Positions 42,249 through 54,224 of a DNA stretch of 64,000 nt are shown piece by piece (the first letter of the stretch is position 1; each line of letters opens with the position of its first letter). The stretch spans positions 248,001 through 312,000 of the forward strand of contig JASJFT010000015.1 of NCBI GenBank assembly GCA_030770425.1, given 5' to 3'. Source of the DNA: Darksidea phi. Taxonomy: Eukaryota > Ascomycota > Dothideomycetes > Pleosporales > Lentitheciaceae. A program made the position numbers and the translations under genes. The notes below the pieces were generated by a model. It had not been told where the DNA came from, made no database searches, and worked only from the letters and a program-made list of their open reading frames with translations.

Positions 42249-44031
42249 TTAACTATCCCCTTGAGACTTTTATTGCCGCAAAGTCGTATATTGCAGCCCT
42301 TGTTGTGATTTCATGCATGACTTCGTAAGTGCTAGGAATAATCTTCAGTAGCGACCTCCGCAGGCTACGTTCACAATAAAATACTATCTCCCATTGCACT
42401 TCAGTCCACAAAGGGCACCCTACCATTCCACTCCGGTCTTTTCATTCTCTCATTACGCTCACATGAACATTTTTTAAACTTGGCCATAAGCGCGATAGTT
42501 CATCAGACAGGACGACATCTCGAGCTTATTCAGGTCGGAGCTATTTTACTCACCGCTAGCAACGGACTCTTTCGTCGATCTCAGCACAGCCTCATCGGTT
42601 CGTAGTATGATTGGCTTTGAGACCGTTGTAGCCTTCGTTACTGTGCTTTTCTATCAACCACCACTCATAACCCTTCACGCGCTAGTATCTCTCGAAAAAA
42701 TTGCAGCAGCGGCTGCCATGCTAGGGTTGTTACGCAACCTCGCCACATCCTTAGTTCTCGTTAGTGGTAGCATCAGCTTCTAGACTAGAATGTACGTCCG
42801 TGCACCGAGTTGGGCCCAGTCGGCTTACCCGCGTATGTGAAGAAAACACTCTGTGGCCTTGCTACTGTAGCAAATGTCATCTTCGTCGCACTGAGCGCGA
42901 ATCCGGCACAACAGTTGGTTTTGAAAGATGCATTTGCAGTAAAGAACGCGTAGGTCTTCCACAGGTGTACATCGACTTGTGCAGTCGTGGCGAGTGGATT
43001 CATCTTGATAAGCTACGTACAGTGACAAAATGGGGTTGAAGTAATCGAGGGTAGTGGTGAGGCTGAACCCGGGATCCATACATGAGTTCTTCACTCTGAG
43101 AGCAAGTTACTACCGTTGGGCCCCAAGGAAGGAGTTGGTTTAGTAGGCTGTATTTTCTGGACCACGGACTGTAAGTTCCCCGGGTTACTCTTGCTTTAGT
43201 TACCTTTCTCTTCTGATCTGTTCTCGAGGCGTAACTAAAATCACTGTTCGATTAGGACATGAATCCGATCTACCAACACTTGTAGAATTATTCGATGAGC
43301 CCTCTTCTCTCCCTTCTGTTATTAGTGGAGTGTATTAAACCGCTATGGTCAACTTCGTCTCAAACACTTTTTGCTTGCACAGCTCAGCAGTCGCTTCATC
43401 AAACCACAGAATTTTTGATACCCGCTTTTCTCTCGTCTTTTTAATATATCTCATCTCGTGACTACCATGATATTGCTCTCGGAGGCCATATGTCTGAGAT
43501 TGCTCGGTATTGCCGCAAGGTTTCTCAAGGTGACGAGTGTACTTGATACGGATCAACCGTTACGGCAGAAGTTGGCGCTTAGTCCTTATAAGACTTTCTA
43601 ATGCTATCCAACTTGCTAGCTATTCTAGATCTTCTACTCAGTGTTTCCTAGCGCAATCTTATGATCGATATCTAAAACGTTTACTAGATCCTATACGTGC
43701 CTAGCACTGCCGAGCAGGAAACTCTCGCCTCAGAAACGAAAAGTGGTGCCTTTGGTATAGGACACAACCGCGGCGCAATATGCAGATTAATACAATTAGG
43801 TCAATGATAAGCGAGAGGGCGCGCGACCAGTCGTAACCCCACAAAAAGACGTAAGACAACACTTAAGTTATCATTGTCCTTACTAACGTCGCTCGGCCCG
43901 AATCTGTTTCTACCGAGGTCCAACACGACCGAAGCCGAAGCGGTTAGGCAAAGAGACGTATTAACAGGTCGGCACATATCCTACCGAGGCGTGTGCCTCG
44001 TCTCGAGGACCACCTTCCAAACTAGGTTGGT

Positions 44032-44283
44032 TACCGTAAAATCTCGCACAGTTGGCAAATAGCTAGACAGGGAGCAGCCCCGGGTTTCGGTTATGTAGCC
44101 AATAATTTGTCGCTGACGTAAATCGGCTAAACAACGGTAATTCACCCCCATATTGAATCTATAGACTCCTATTCGCTATAGTTCAAAATAGCAGTTTGAG
44201 TCAATGGTGAGTTATTGGCTGTGTTGCCGAGAGCCGGCTCGCCCCCTGCTAGCTATTTGCCAACTGTGCGAGATTTTACGGTA
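44032..44283. repeat. Imperfect inverted repeat (foldback), ~75-bp arms
   Basis: Left arm 44032-44107 and right arm 44211-44283 are reverse complements over taccgtaaaatctcgcacag, ttggcaaatagctag and, less well, to agccaataa. The spacer is ~100 bp. RNA or single-stranded DNA of this stretch would form a long hairpin. Confidence 0.7.
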
Positions 44284-44870
44284 GCCGTCGTTCGGCCGAT
44301 TCATTTGCCCCTTCGACACGGCTCACTCTGGTTTTCCGACCCCAACACAATGCCAAGTCTCAACTTGCGGGGTTTTCAAGCTGGGGGTGGATCATTCCGG
44401 ATGCGACCCTGGTCATCCCCATCCTATCGCGACCGCGTCGGGCCTAGATTTACGTCGGTGGTTATGTTACCAAGCTCCACTCATGCAACGCCACGGAAAA
44501 GCTTCCGCGTTGAAGCATGCAAAGCTTTGCGCCGTGTGCTTAGCGTTACAACATCAGCATCTCTTGCTCGGATGACTGTCATAACGCCGAGTTGGTCCAT
44601 GCAAAGATTGAAATGAGTTAAGCCACTAGGAGAGGAGGGTGTGCCGATGATCATCCTTAGTAGGACGTATATAGATCGGTCGGTACGCTTTCTCCCCGTC
44701 CAGTGGTGGTGGGACAGTCTTCCTCGCGTCGCACAAGATTGTCATCTGCACGTTTGCCTTGCTTTGCGCGACAACCCTGCTACCCCGCTTCGTGCTCCTA
44801 TAACTGGCCTCACCCTAGAAGCTTTTTTGGGCTCTCCCTGCTTTTCTCCGATTTCGAATCGTCATCAACC

Positions 44871-46654
44871 ATGTGGAATCCGTGGCGCGAAAACCTCAAG
44901 GAAACTCCAAAGGAATCCTTAAACTGGAGGCTATGGTTCGGCGTCTTCGGTAGGCTACTTTGCATTAATGACAGTAAACTTCGTAACTGAGAACTTATAG
45001 TCTTCGGCCTCATGGGCGCTGCGCGAGGCATCGATGAAGGGCTCATTGGTACCACCGCGGAATTAGAACCTTTCATCCACAAATTCGGCCTCGAAGATCC
45101 AGCCAAGTCTGAGCATGAACGTGCCGAACTCCTCTCCAACATCACCTCGATGGTACAGATGGGTAGCATTCTAGGCGCGCTCGTGGCTTTCTTTCTGACC
45201 GACAGAATCGGCCGCCTCTGGGCCACGCGACTACTTTGCTCAATTTGGGTATTGGGAATCAGCATTTTCCTGGCGAGCGCCGCAACGGCTGGCAATATCG
45301 GCATGGTATATGCGGGACGTTTCATTGCTGGCATCGGTATTGGGCAGACCACCGTTGTGGCGCCAACATATCTCGCGGAGACTGCGCCGAGAGCGATTCG
45401 AGGTCTTTGTGTCTGTGCATTTGCTGGCGCCGTCTACATGTGAGTAGCACCATATCCTACCTAGATATCCGAGAAACTAACAGAATTGGAAGCGGTATCA
45501 TGCTTGCCTATTTCGCATCCTGGGGCTCTTCAATCCACATCTCGAGTAAAACGGATGCTCAATGGCTAGTCCCAAACAGCATGCATCTCATGTTCGCTGT
45601 TATCATCTTTACGCTTTCATTCTTCGCTCGTGAATCGCCACGTTGGCTCATCAAAGTCGGACGGCACGAGGAGGCTTTGAGTACACTCTCCCGCCTACGC
45701 CAACTTCCGTCAGACCATCCATACGTGCAGAGCGAGATAATTGATATCAACGATCAGCTCAACCGCGAACGTGAGGCCACCATGGGTACTACCTGGCTCG
45801 GCCCAGTCAGGGAGTTGTTCTCAAGCAAGGCCAACCTATATCGCATTCAGTTGAGCATCATGAGCCAGCTGCTGAGTCAATGGAGCGGTGCGAACTCTAT
45901 TACGATCTATGCGCCGCAATACTTCGCCATGATGGGAACAACGGGCCAGAAGGAGAAGCTGTTCGCAACGGCCATCTTCGGTCTCGTCAAATTCATCTCC
46001 TCGATCCTCTGCGCCTTCTTTTTGATTGATCTTATTGGCCGCAAGCGAGCCCTTTCGTCCGGCATATCCATCCAGCTCTTCTCCATGTTGTACATGGCCA
46101 TCTTCCTCCTCATCGACAACAAAGTCAGTGATAAGTCCGCTCCTCAATCTCCCTCTGAGAAGCGTGCAGCTACTGGGGCCATTGTGGCAATCTACTTCAG
46201 CGGATTTGGCTGGGCCCTTGGATGGAACTCGATCCAGTACCTCATCAATTCGGAAATCTATCCGCTGCGACTCAGAGCGCTTGGTGGTAGTATCGCGATG
46301 ACATTCCATTTCGTCAACCAATACGGTAACTCCAAGGCTGTGCCGCTCATGTTCCTTGGCATGACTACCGGTGGAACCATGCTCTTCTTCAGTTGCGTGA
46401 CTGCTCTTGGACTAGTCTGGGTATGGTTCTTTCTACCTGAGACCACGGGCAAGTCTCTCGAAGCAATGGATTCGATGTTCGAGCTGCCTTGGTACCTGAT
46501 TGGCAGGAAGGGCGCGATGCTTACAAGAGGAAGTGGTGGCATGGCAGAGGTCATGGATGCCGGGGGTGAAAAGGCGGTCACGCAAGAGATTGAAATGAGC
46601 AATGATGTAGGGCAAGTTGAGACTGTGCAGACCCAGAGGCAGAGAGAGGTGTAG
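44871..46654 (+). CDS. MFS sugar transporter, 562 aa
   Basis: Exons 44871-44949, 45001-45439, 45484-46654; introns 51 and 44 bp, phases 1 and 2. Twelve hydrophobic spans and the sugar-porter signatures: D-R-I-G-R-L after TM2, Y-L-A-E-T-A-P-R-A-I-R-G after TM4, E-S-P-R-W-L-I in the central loop, D-L-I-G-R-K-R after TM8 and P-E-T-T-G-K-S-L-E after TM12. A plasma-membrane proton symporter for a sugar (or quinate-like compound) is expected. The W-R-L-W (N-terminus) and G-I-D-E-G-L-I-G motif fit fungal hexose/pentose or maltose-like permeases; substrate cannot be told. The C-terminal tail is Glu/Gln-rich and cytosolic. No catabolic partner gene adjoins. Confidence 0.92.
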
Positions 46655-48762
46655 AATCTTACGGTACGGTGTGAAGTTAGAACGTTGGTATTGTCTCGCG
46701 AAGCCGGCCGAAGGAGGTGTCTGTAAGCTGGTAAAAAAGGAGCATTAAATCTACGCGAGCACAGGCTAGCGGCTCTTCTCACCTGAGTTCTTTGTTTCCC
46801 GTCCGTTCTTCCGTACACCCTTTCCGCACCCTTCCCAACCAACATATTTCTAGCCCCGCCCTCTTTGAATTTTACGATAAGAGTCTCTTCTATAACGTCC
46901 ATATGAAATATAGTAGAGGTATTATATCTAAAGTTTACAGATAAAAATAGAATTATAGAGTTATGAAGAGAAAAGAAGAATTGGCTATAGACAAAGAGTC
47001 TTTGGGTTTAAGGTTGTTGAGAATGTGTATCATTAATTATATATAATTATTAATAAGGAGGAATGGTTGAGTGGAGTGAGCATGCACACTCAAAAGGGGC
47101 TGGCGCAGCGAAGTGCAACGCGAGCGAGAATAGCGCCTTGGTGTCTAGGCGAGATATGCGGCGTCGGAACGGGCGTTCAGTCACTTGGCCACCTAATAAC
47201 GCCGAGTTTTTCCAGTTCAATGATCTAGAAAATACGTTCTTTGCGCCAGATTTGGAGTATGTACAGGCTACCGTAGTGGGCCTGGGAGAGAAATGGTGCA
47301 GAATGGGTTAAGGAGAATCGCGGGAAGAGCGTGTATATGGCCACGGGTGGGTGTGTTGCCATCACCAGTGCCGTCATGGGGCGGGAAAAGCAGGAGTTTC
47401 CTAATCACAACTATTCCATCCTGCTTTGCAGCGTTGCTTGATTTTCGTTGCGAGTCGGCAATCCTCTTGGTTCTTGGTAAGGATGACCTCACAATGCCTT
47501 GTGCACGTTTCCGACATACAGGCCAACGTCTGGGGGGAGGGTTCTGTCAGTCTCCCATGCGATGCCATAGTTCCGATGGACCACCTTCTCCTCCAACACA
47601 GATTTATTCCGCTTCTTCGGTTTCGTCGGCGGAGGTTCGCGCGGGTAAGAGGTAACGACGGCGGGGGATCGACGTCGGCGTCGTGGGATGGCGCTTCCTC
47701 CTGAGAGCAATCCTCTTGCGAATGCGCGCTATCGTGCGGTTGTGACGGAGGGATCGACAGAGAATAGGCGTCCGATGATGATTGAGGCTTGTACTTCCGC
47801 TTTGTTTTGGTGTTCCGATGTTGATGCCGGTGTCGGCGAGGCGGCAAAACTCCGGTTTCCCAATTAAGCCTAGCAACAGTCCGATCTCGGCACGCGATCC
47901 GTGTAACGTCAATCGAAGGCGCTCCCGTCCTGCATATGGAATTTGGCTGACCTGATAGACCGGATTATTTTGCGCCGTCTTACGAAAACAGGCGCCCCGC
48001 TTACAACACAACGATGACTTGGACCCAGCTGGATCGAAGCGCCACCTAAGTTGGACCAGGTCCGCATCGAAGCAAGGACCACCCATAGTTAGTCCATGTG
48101 TATTGTGGGGAGCCGAATCTAGGCCGCCGAACCTAGGGCCGGCTCGTGCTGCAACGTCAACTTCAGCTCGTGGCATTGAGTGGGCGTTGAGCCTAGCTGA
48201 AATACCCCGCCTGCAATTTCTCGACGTGGACATCGCTCTCACTCCCAGGTATGCGAAAAGAAAGTTTATCGCGACGAGATCCACTTAGACGTGCATCAGC
48301 ACGCATCTTCAGCACTCCACAATTGGGAAAGGCGTTCACAATATTAAGTTCACATGCAGTGTTCGTGCAGAGCACCTATCAAGTGCATCGAAGAAGCGTT
48401 TACACTTGAACATGACTCAGCTGTTCTGCCTTGAGCATGCCAAACAATTGGCTTACATCCCGTCTTGATGAATGCCACTCACTGTCTAGACCTTCGCTTG
48501 GAGAGTTCTATGGACATATTCACAATCATCTCAACATCTGTTGGATGATATGTCTTTGCCCCTCCTCTGGCTAAACACCGCCTCGGTGTGATAGGTGGAG
48601 CAGGTGGGGTCAAGCTGAGTGTCTAGAATGACTGTTAAGCTGGTGGAGAGAAGGAACGCTTAGCTTAAGTATGCGGTACTTCCTCATGCAACGGCTCCCG
48701 GGACATCGGTAGAGCTTGTTTATTATTGCAGAATTGCCATCCAAACAATCTCGAACTTCGCC
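46655..48762. other. 2.1-kb stretch without a convincing gene
   Basis: AT-rich to ~47060. On the minus strand between 47401 and 48284 several overlapping frames are open for 70-220 codons; one ends V-H-R-N-Y-G-I-A-W-E-T-D-R-T-L-P-P-D-V-G in coding-like style, another is Arg/Pro-rich. Starts are not ATG and frames do not join by valid introns. A decayed gene is possible. Confidence 0.3.
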
Positions 48763-51162
48763 ATGGGTAACTGGAGTGAATACCTAGCCAATGGTGTGCG
48801 TGTCAATCCCGGAGGTAAGTATCGTCTCACTGTCGAAGTCATCTATTCCGAGTGCATACTCATGAGGCGTAGAGACTGTACCACAACGCAAAGAACTTCG
48901 TAACTTATCCGATGCGGAGCTGTATCTGCTGCGTGAAGGCTTAGCCAAATTCCAGAATGAGCTTGACATGAACGACCCCAAGTCGTGGTTTCAGATTGCT
49001 GGTCAGTCTAGGTCGATCTGAGCTACTTGCACTCTGACATTATTATCTAATGCCCACAGGGATTCACGGAATGCCATACGAAAAATGGCCTAACAAGGGC
49101 TGGAACAATGACATCCCCAAAGTGGCGGACAACAACCAATTCCTTGGCTTCTGCACCCATAGCTCTATTCTTTTCCTTCCCTGGCATCGTCCCTTCCTTG
49201 CACTCTTCGAAGTATGCACTCTAGACGACTACCTTTATCAGCGACAGCTAATATGCTATAGTCAATCCTGTACAAGCACGTTCAGGATATCGCGAATGGC
49301 ATTGAGAATAGTGATGGCCGCAAGAAGGCTTACACTGATGCCGCGAAGGGTTTCCGCCTTCCATACTGGGACTGGGCCAGACGGGAAGTCAATACCTACT
49401 TTCCCAAGGAAGCACAAGATGAGACGTACGATCGAACGCTGCACCCCGAGTCCACCGCTTCGTGGTTCTACAATGGACGTAACAAAGTCTATAACCCATT
49501 ATTCTTTGCACCATTTCCGGATGGAATGAAGGATGCACGCATCACTCAGGTAGGCACATGATCACGGCTATTGTTCTTGCCCAGCATGGTAAGACTAACA
49601 ACATGGTAGGGCCAGAAGAATACGAGACGACACCCCGAGGCACGCGATGAGGCAAAAGCGACGCTCGAGAGGCTCATCAAGGACTTCTATAAAAATCCGA
49701 CCAATGTTACCAAGGCTCAGAAGAATCTCTCCGAACGTGTGGCGTACATCCTCAACTCATATAGTCGATATGGTCCTATGAGCAACAACCAGTATCAGGC
49801 AAAGTCGGGTTCAGTGACGGCTCAGGCTGAGATATGGGGAAGTCTGGAAGACATCCACAACTCACTTCATGGTTTGATTGGAGGACGTGGCCAGATGGGT
49901 GATCCAGCGATATCCGCATTTGATCCTATCTTCTGGTTGCACCATGCGTAAGTCGCCTCACTGCTTATATATATTCATAAGCTCGATCATAGGCAAACTA
50001 ACAATTGCAGGAACATTGATCGCTTGTTCGCCATCTGGCAAGCTCTGCACGAGAAATCCAATGATGCGCAGACATGGGTCACGGAGCAAAGGTCCGGGTG
50101 GGGTGGTTGGGCGATCAAAGTGAATGCTCCCGAGAACACCAAGACGCCGCTATATCCGTTCCGACCTTCCGAAGGACTATGGTACAATTCAACACCCGGC
50201 GACGATGCCGAAAGTTTGAAAACTAGCGTAAAGCGCACCGAACCGTTCGGCTACGCATACCCGGAACTTGCTGGACTCAAATACCCCCTATCGAAAGAAG
50301 ATGCTTCGGGCCTTAAAGACAAGATCGACGACTACTATGACAGTGCTTCCAAGGTCATTCGAGATAGCAAGAAGCGTATTGAAGTCGCTGGAGCCCAGCT
50401 CCTTCCCCAAGCCGAAGTCTTGAAGAACATCGCCGCCAAAAAGGTCACCGCAGACCATGTTGCGTTGTCAATGGTTGCTGCCCAGTTACCGGAGCCGCAG
50501 GTACTGCTCCAGAGATCCATCGGCCCGGACAAGCCTGTGCTTAGGGATCTCGCGCCCAACAACGAGTACCTCGAATGGCTTGTAAATATCAAGGCCGAAA
50601 AACATTCGCACGGGGGAAAGTATTCCGTCCACGTTTTCCTCGGTCCTGTAGAGGAGGATAACGTCACGCTCTGGCCATTGTCACCACACTATGTTGGCTC
50701 CTTTGTACCCTTTGGACAGGATTCCAACACGGGATGCGGCAACTGCCAAGACGCTCAGCGTGACCATATGCAGATCACGAGTCAGATTCCCCTGACACTC
50801 GCTCTAGTTGAGCGCTATCTGGCGCAGATCCTCCCTGACATTACCGAGGAGACTGTCAAGCCCTATCTGACGGAGAATCTTCATTGGCGCGTTGAATTGG
50901 TAAGCTGCCTTCGTCTGACGTTCGCCAACCATACGCTAATTTCGCCCTTCTGTAGGAAGGGACCGCTCTAGCAAACCGCGCTGCTATTGACGGCTTGACC
51001 GTGTTTGTTGTCTCTAACAAAGTCACTCTTCCGGAGGATGACACACAGTTTCCGATCTATGACCCAAATGTCACAATTCACCCGGAGATCACCACGAACA
51101 AGGATGGTGGGGGTAGAGGTGACGGTACTGGTCTTAGTGTGGGGGCGGGCGGAGAGCAGTAA
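48763..51162 (+). CDS. Tyrosinase (type-3 copper monooxygenase), 684 aa
   Basis: Seven exons: 48763-48814, 48873-49001, 49060-49211, 49262-49549, 49610-49947, 50011-50899, 50956-51162; introns 50-63 bp, all phases consistent. It oxidises phenols to o-quinones, the entry to melanin-type pigments. CuA ligands: H63 (G-I-H-G), H94 in F-C-T-H-S-S (C92 is placed for the Cys-His thioether) and H103 (P-W-H-R-P-F). CuB ligands: H290 and H294 (D-I-H-N-S-L-H-G) and the H-H of F-W-L-H-H-A-N-I-D-R. A C-terminal shielding domain follows with Y-S-V-H-V-F-L-G and a G-C-G-N-C copper-chaperone-like C-x-x-C, as in fungal latent tyrosinases. No signal peptide, so intracellular. The end is Gly-rich. A SnoaL-like gene lies 1.2 kb downstream on the same strand. 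Confidence 0.94.
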
Positions 51163-52347
51163 GCGGTTATCAAAGGTCTGACGAATTCCGCCGCAAAGAT
51201 GCTGGCTGGCTCGGTCTTAGCTCCACAATACTACATCGACAAGGCATCATTACATATGCAACCATTAGTTTAGAGCGGAGCAAAGCACTGTTATTCTATC
51301 TTAAAGAAAATCAAACGTAAACCAGTGGAAATATATTTCTTATGATACTGCAATTACTATCGACTAGTAATGTACGTGGAACTAATACCATAAAACATTA
51401 ACCTTGGTTGCGACTCTACCAAATAGCCCTAGGAGTTCTCCAGTACAGCATACGGCGGTGGCCATTGCATCTGGACTCAGCACTAACATGCCCCTAGCGA
51501 ATCATACCCACGGAATAAATCCTTAGGGGGCGACCCCCTCCTCTTTTCATCGCACGAATGAGAATAATCATTCTTCATTGACGCCGTCAATATAAAATAC
51601 GGAAATTTATTCTAGCCTAGAAGAAATGACTCAGTCCCTAAATACAAAGTCTTCTCCGGGCGATCACCGGAGCCTCCATCTCACTGCTGCTGGGAGTCTT
51701 AGGTTTCCTTGGTTAGGGCACCCAATTTGAGTATGGTATCAGTCTATCTTCGTTCACAACTCGAAGCTACAAGCACAGATTTATTACAATTAGGTCTTAC
51801 GGGGTAGAAATTGTTGGCAGTTTCCGAGAAATTGGCGAACCATTAGCCAACTCGTACACTCTCGGTAAATTTGCCCTAGATACATGTTAGATAATTACTG
51901 CATCCTTGCTGACAGCATGCAGACCAGCGTAAACGATTCATAGACAAGATAGTTTGGTAAGGCGGCTGCCAAGAGTGGCGCGGGGAAAATCTCGCAGTAC
52001 GCTGAGAGGTGGCCGGTTTTGCAAGCGACTGTAATAGCCATGTTGGCTGTTGTTTACTCCAATAGGACTGCAAACTGGTCACCAATCGTGTCTCTGTCCC
52101 TCACTTACAGCAAGGTGGAGATAGCTTGTCGGCCTTAGTCGAATCTTAAGTCCGATACTTATTGTAAGCAATGCTTTACATATCGGGTTTTGCGTATGCT
52201 AATGCCGCAAAAACCGAGCGCAGTGGTATATTAGGAACTGTATACGTACCGAGCACAGTCTCTTGCTAACTTCCAAAGGTGCTGTACTCGGTTGCCACTA
52301 TAACCGCCCCAAAAAACAACTTATAACCCTTCTCCATCTCTGCCAAG
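51163..52347. other. Intergenic region, no gene seen
   Basis: Between tyrosinase and SnoaL-like genes; no motif-bearing frame. Confidence 0.5.
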
Positions 52348-52830
52348 ATGTCTAAAAGCGCTCTGCCAAGCGGCATATCGACTGGCATGACCTTAACAGA
52401 GGAAGCTACTGCTCGCTCTCTTATCCTCAGCCTCATTTATCGCTATGCTTCTCTTGCCCGCGAGGATGCCAATCGTGGACAGATAACTGAACTCTTCGAA
52501 TCGGACGGTATTGTGCAGTTTCCGGATGGCCGCGAGCTTGGACCCAGTCGACTAGGCGAGATTACAGGTACCAATCCGCCGAAGCTCCTCAGACATCATA
52601 TCACAACAGTCGACATACAATTCGTGTCTCTAGATGAAGCACATTGTCAAAGCTATGTGATTGCTGGGACAAACCTCAAGTTACCTGATCACTGGGGCCG
52701 TTGGGATGATGTTGTAAAGAGACAAAGTAACGGAAGGTGGTTATTCAAGAAGAAGGTTATCATAGTGGACGGACTAGACCCAAATGGTTGGCTCATTGGG
52801 GCTCTTGGTCTTGCAGAGGTATCCTCATAA
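52348..52830 (+). CDS. SnoaL-like/NTF2-fold protein, 160 aa
   Basis: Single exon, ATG in aagATGTC context. Fits the SnoaL-like superfamily: helix with R-Y-A-S-L-A-R-E-D-A-N-R, then L-F-E-S-D-G-I-V-Q-F-P-D-G-R-E, L-R-H-H-I-T-T-V-D-I-Q-F, A-H-C-Q-S-Y-V and the closing strand W-L-F-K-K-K-V-I. Members are cyclases, dehydratases or isomerases in aromatic/polyketide or steroid metabolism, or non-catalytic ligand binders. An R-H-H pair is in the pocket-facing position. Proximity to tyrosinase suggests, but does not prove, a link with phenolic or pigment metabolism. Confidence 0.8.
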   Translation: MSKSALPSGISTGMTLTEEATARSLILSLIYRYASLAREDANRGQITELFESDGIVQFPDGRELGPSRLGEITGTNPPKLLRHHITTVDIQFVSLDEAHCQSYVIAGTNLKLPDHWGRWDDVVKRQSNGRWLFKKKVIIVDGLDPNGWLIGALGLAEVSS

Positions 52831-54224
52831 GTGTTATCCGCGTAGCCAAACGCCATTAACACACCAATATGCTAGAGTTCTTTGGCCAGCACAGTTCATG
52901 TGTCTCAGGGGGAAAAGGTTGGAATCTACCCCGTAGGCTTGTACGTCGGATTCCAAGCAGAGAATTTAAGGGGTATCCAGCGCTCTGGGCGGTCCACATA
53001 GATGACACTAAAAATGATTTGTTCACGGAACTGCTGCACAGCCCACCCATGCCCATTAGCCATGTAAAGCTATCGATCATGGCACTTCTAAAAAGCTTGT
53101 GCATAATGCATGTATTCTTCCTGCGGTCAGTCCGGGAAACCTCTTTATCTTCGCTTCCGGGAATAAGATTACGCTTACAAGAAGCTAAGCCGGGACAAAA
53201 TCTCCATGCCCGTATCAATACGATGTGTCCTAAGAGCTGGGACTGCAGTGTCTACTGTGGATTCTTTGTGCGCTTCTATTCTTTTCTTAATGCCATAATA
53301 ATGAACTTGTTGTAATCTTTCAGCTTTCTCTCCTCATACCACCATTAGTATAATAAGCCCAAGTGGCTCCGGGTACAAGACCAAGCGAACAAGTTCACCT
53401 CGCCACTTGCTGTGCTGTAAACAGCTTAACTATAAATAGAGCAAGTGTACAATTTTTGACAATCATTTCATACCACCACGCGGTTGGCTGCACGATAAAA
53501 TGTGGTACCGTCTTATGCTGATCTCGCTCTTCTCAAAGCAAAAGGATGTCAAAGACAAAGGCTCCACCAAGCTATTTATTTGGGTAGCAAAGCAGCAAGG
53601 ACCCGATCAGCCGAAATCAATTTGTCTAGACAACTCGCGATACTGTCTACGGCAGGAAAAGCGGATTTACGGAAGGGAATACTGCAGGCGTCGACTTTCC
53701 AGGCCGCTCTCCTGCCTCGTACTCTCGGGCAAACCAGACTTCTAAACGTGTTCCTCTTCGATGCAAGGCGTTTCATCGGGCTGTTTTCCAAGACTACCGT
53801 TTCTTCAACAACCGGCGCATAATCTTGGCGGCAGAGACCGCGGATAGACACGCCAAGACCACTAGCAACCACATGTGGAGGCGGAGTTTGATGGGAGACA
53901 TTGAAAGCGTAGACATTTGAGAGGTCTGCGCAGAAAACGTGGGACGGTTCTCACCTCTTATTGGCGAGAGAGAACGCGCAACCAACTTAAGCGACAAGGC
54001 TGACGAGCGAGTTTGCCTAACTCTCACACAACTGAGCGGGCAACTTGTCGTATACTTGTCGTATACGAGCTGGGAAGCGAACGAGCAATGGACAAAAGGT
54101 TTAATATAAGAATAGGCCCATTGACTATCGCGCCACCTCAAAACCATTACCTCTAAATCCTGTCGATGACATTCCACTAATATCCACTTCTGCGGTGAAT
54201 TTGTCTGAGTGCCAAACGGCCGCC
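52831..54224. other. Intergenic region with weak open frames
   Basis: An ATG-started frame at 52869-53315 (148 codons, six Cys, hydrophobic end) and a 40-codon minus frame at 53795-53917 with a signal-like stretch (M-W-L-L-V-V-L-A-C-L-S-A-V-S-A) exist. Neither has further support. Confidence 0.3.

Larger units (their letters stand above)
39858..44870. other. 5-kb gene-poor stretch with transposon debris
   Basis: No intact gene supported. It contains a pogo-like MITE (40367-40749), a truncated retroelement end (42170-42248) and a foldback repeat (44032-44283). Scattered frames of 60-130 codons have no motifs. Confidence 0.5.

Noticed and set aside
45836..46321. Minus-strand frame of 161 codons inside the MFS gene
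   Set aside because: Antisense to a highly conserved transporter exon.
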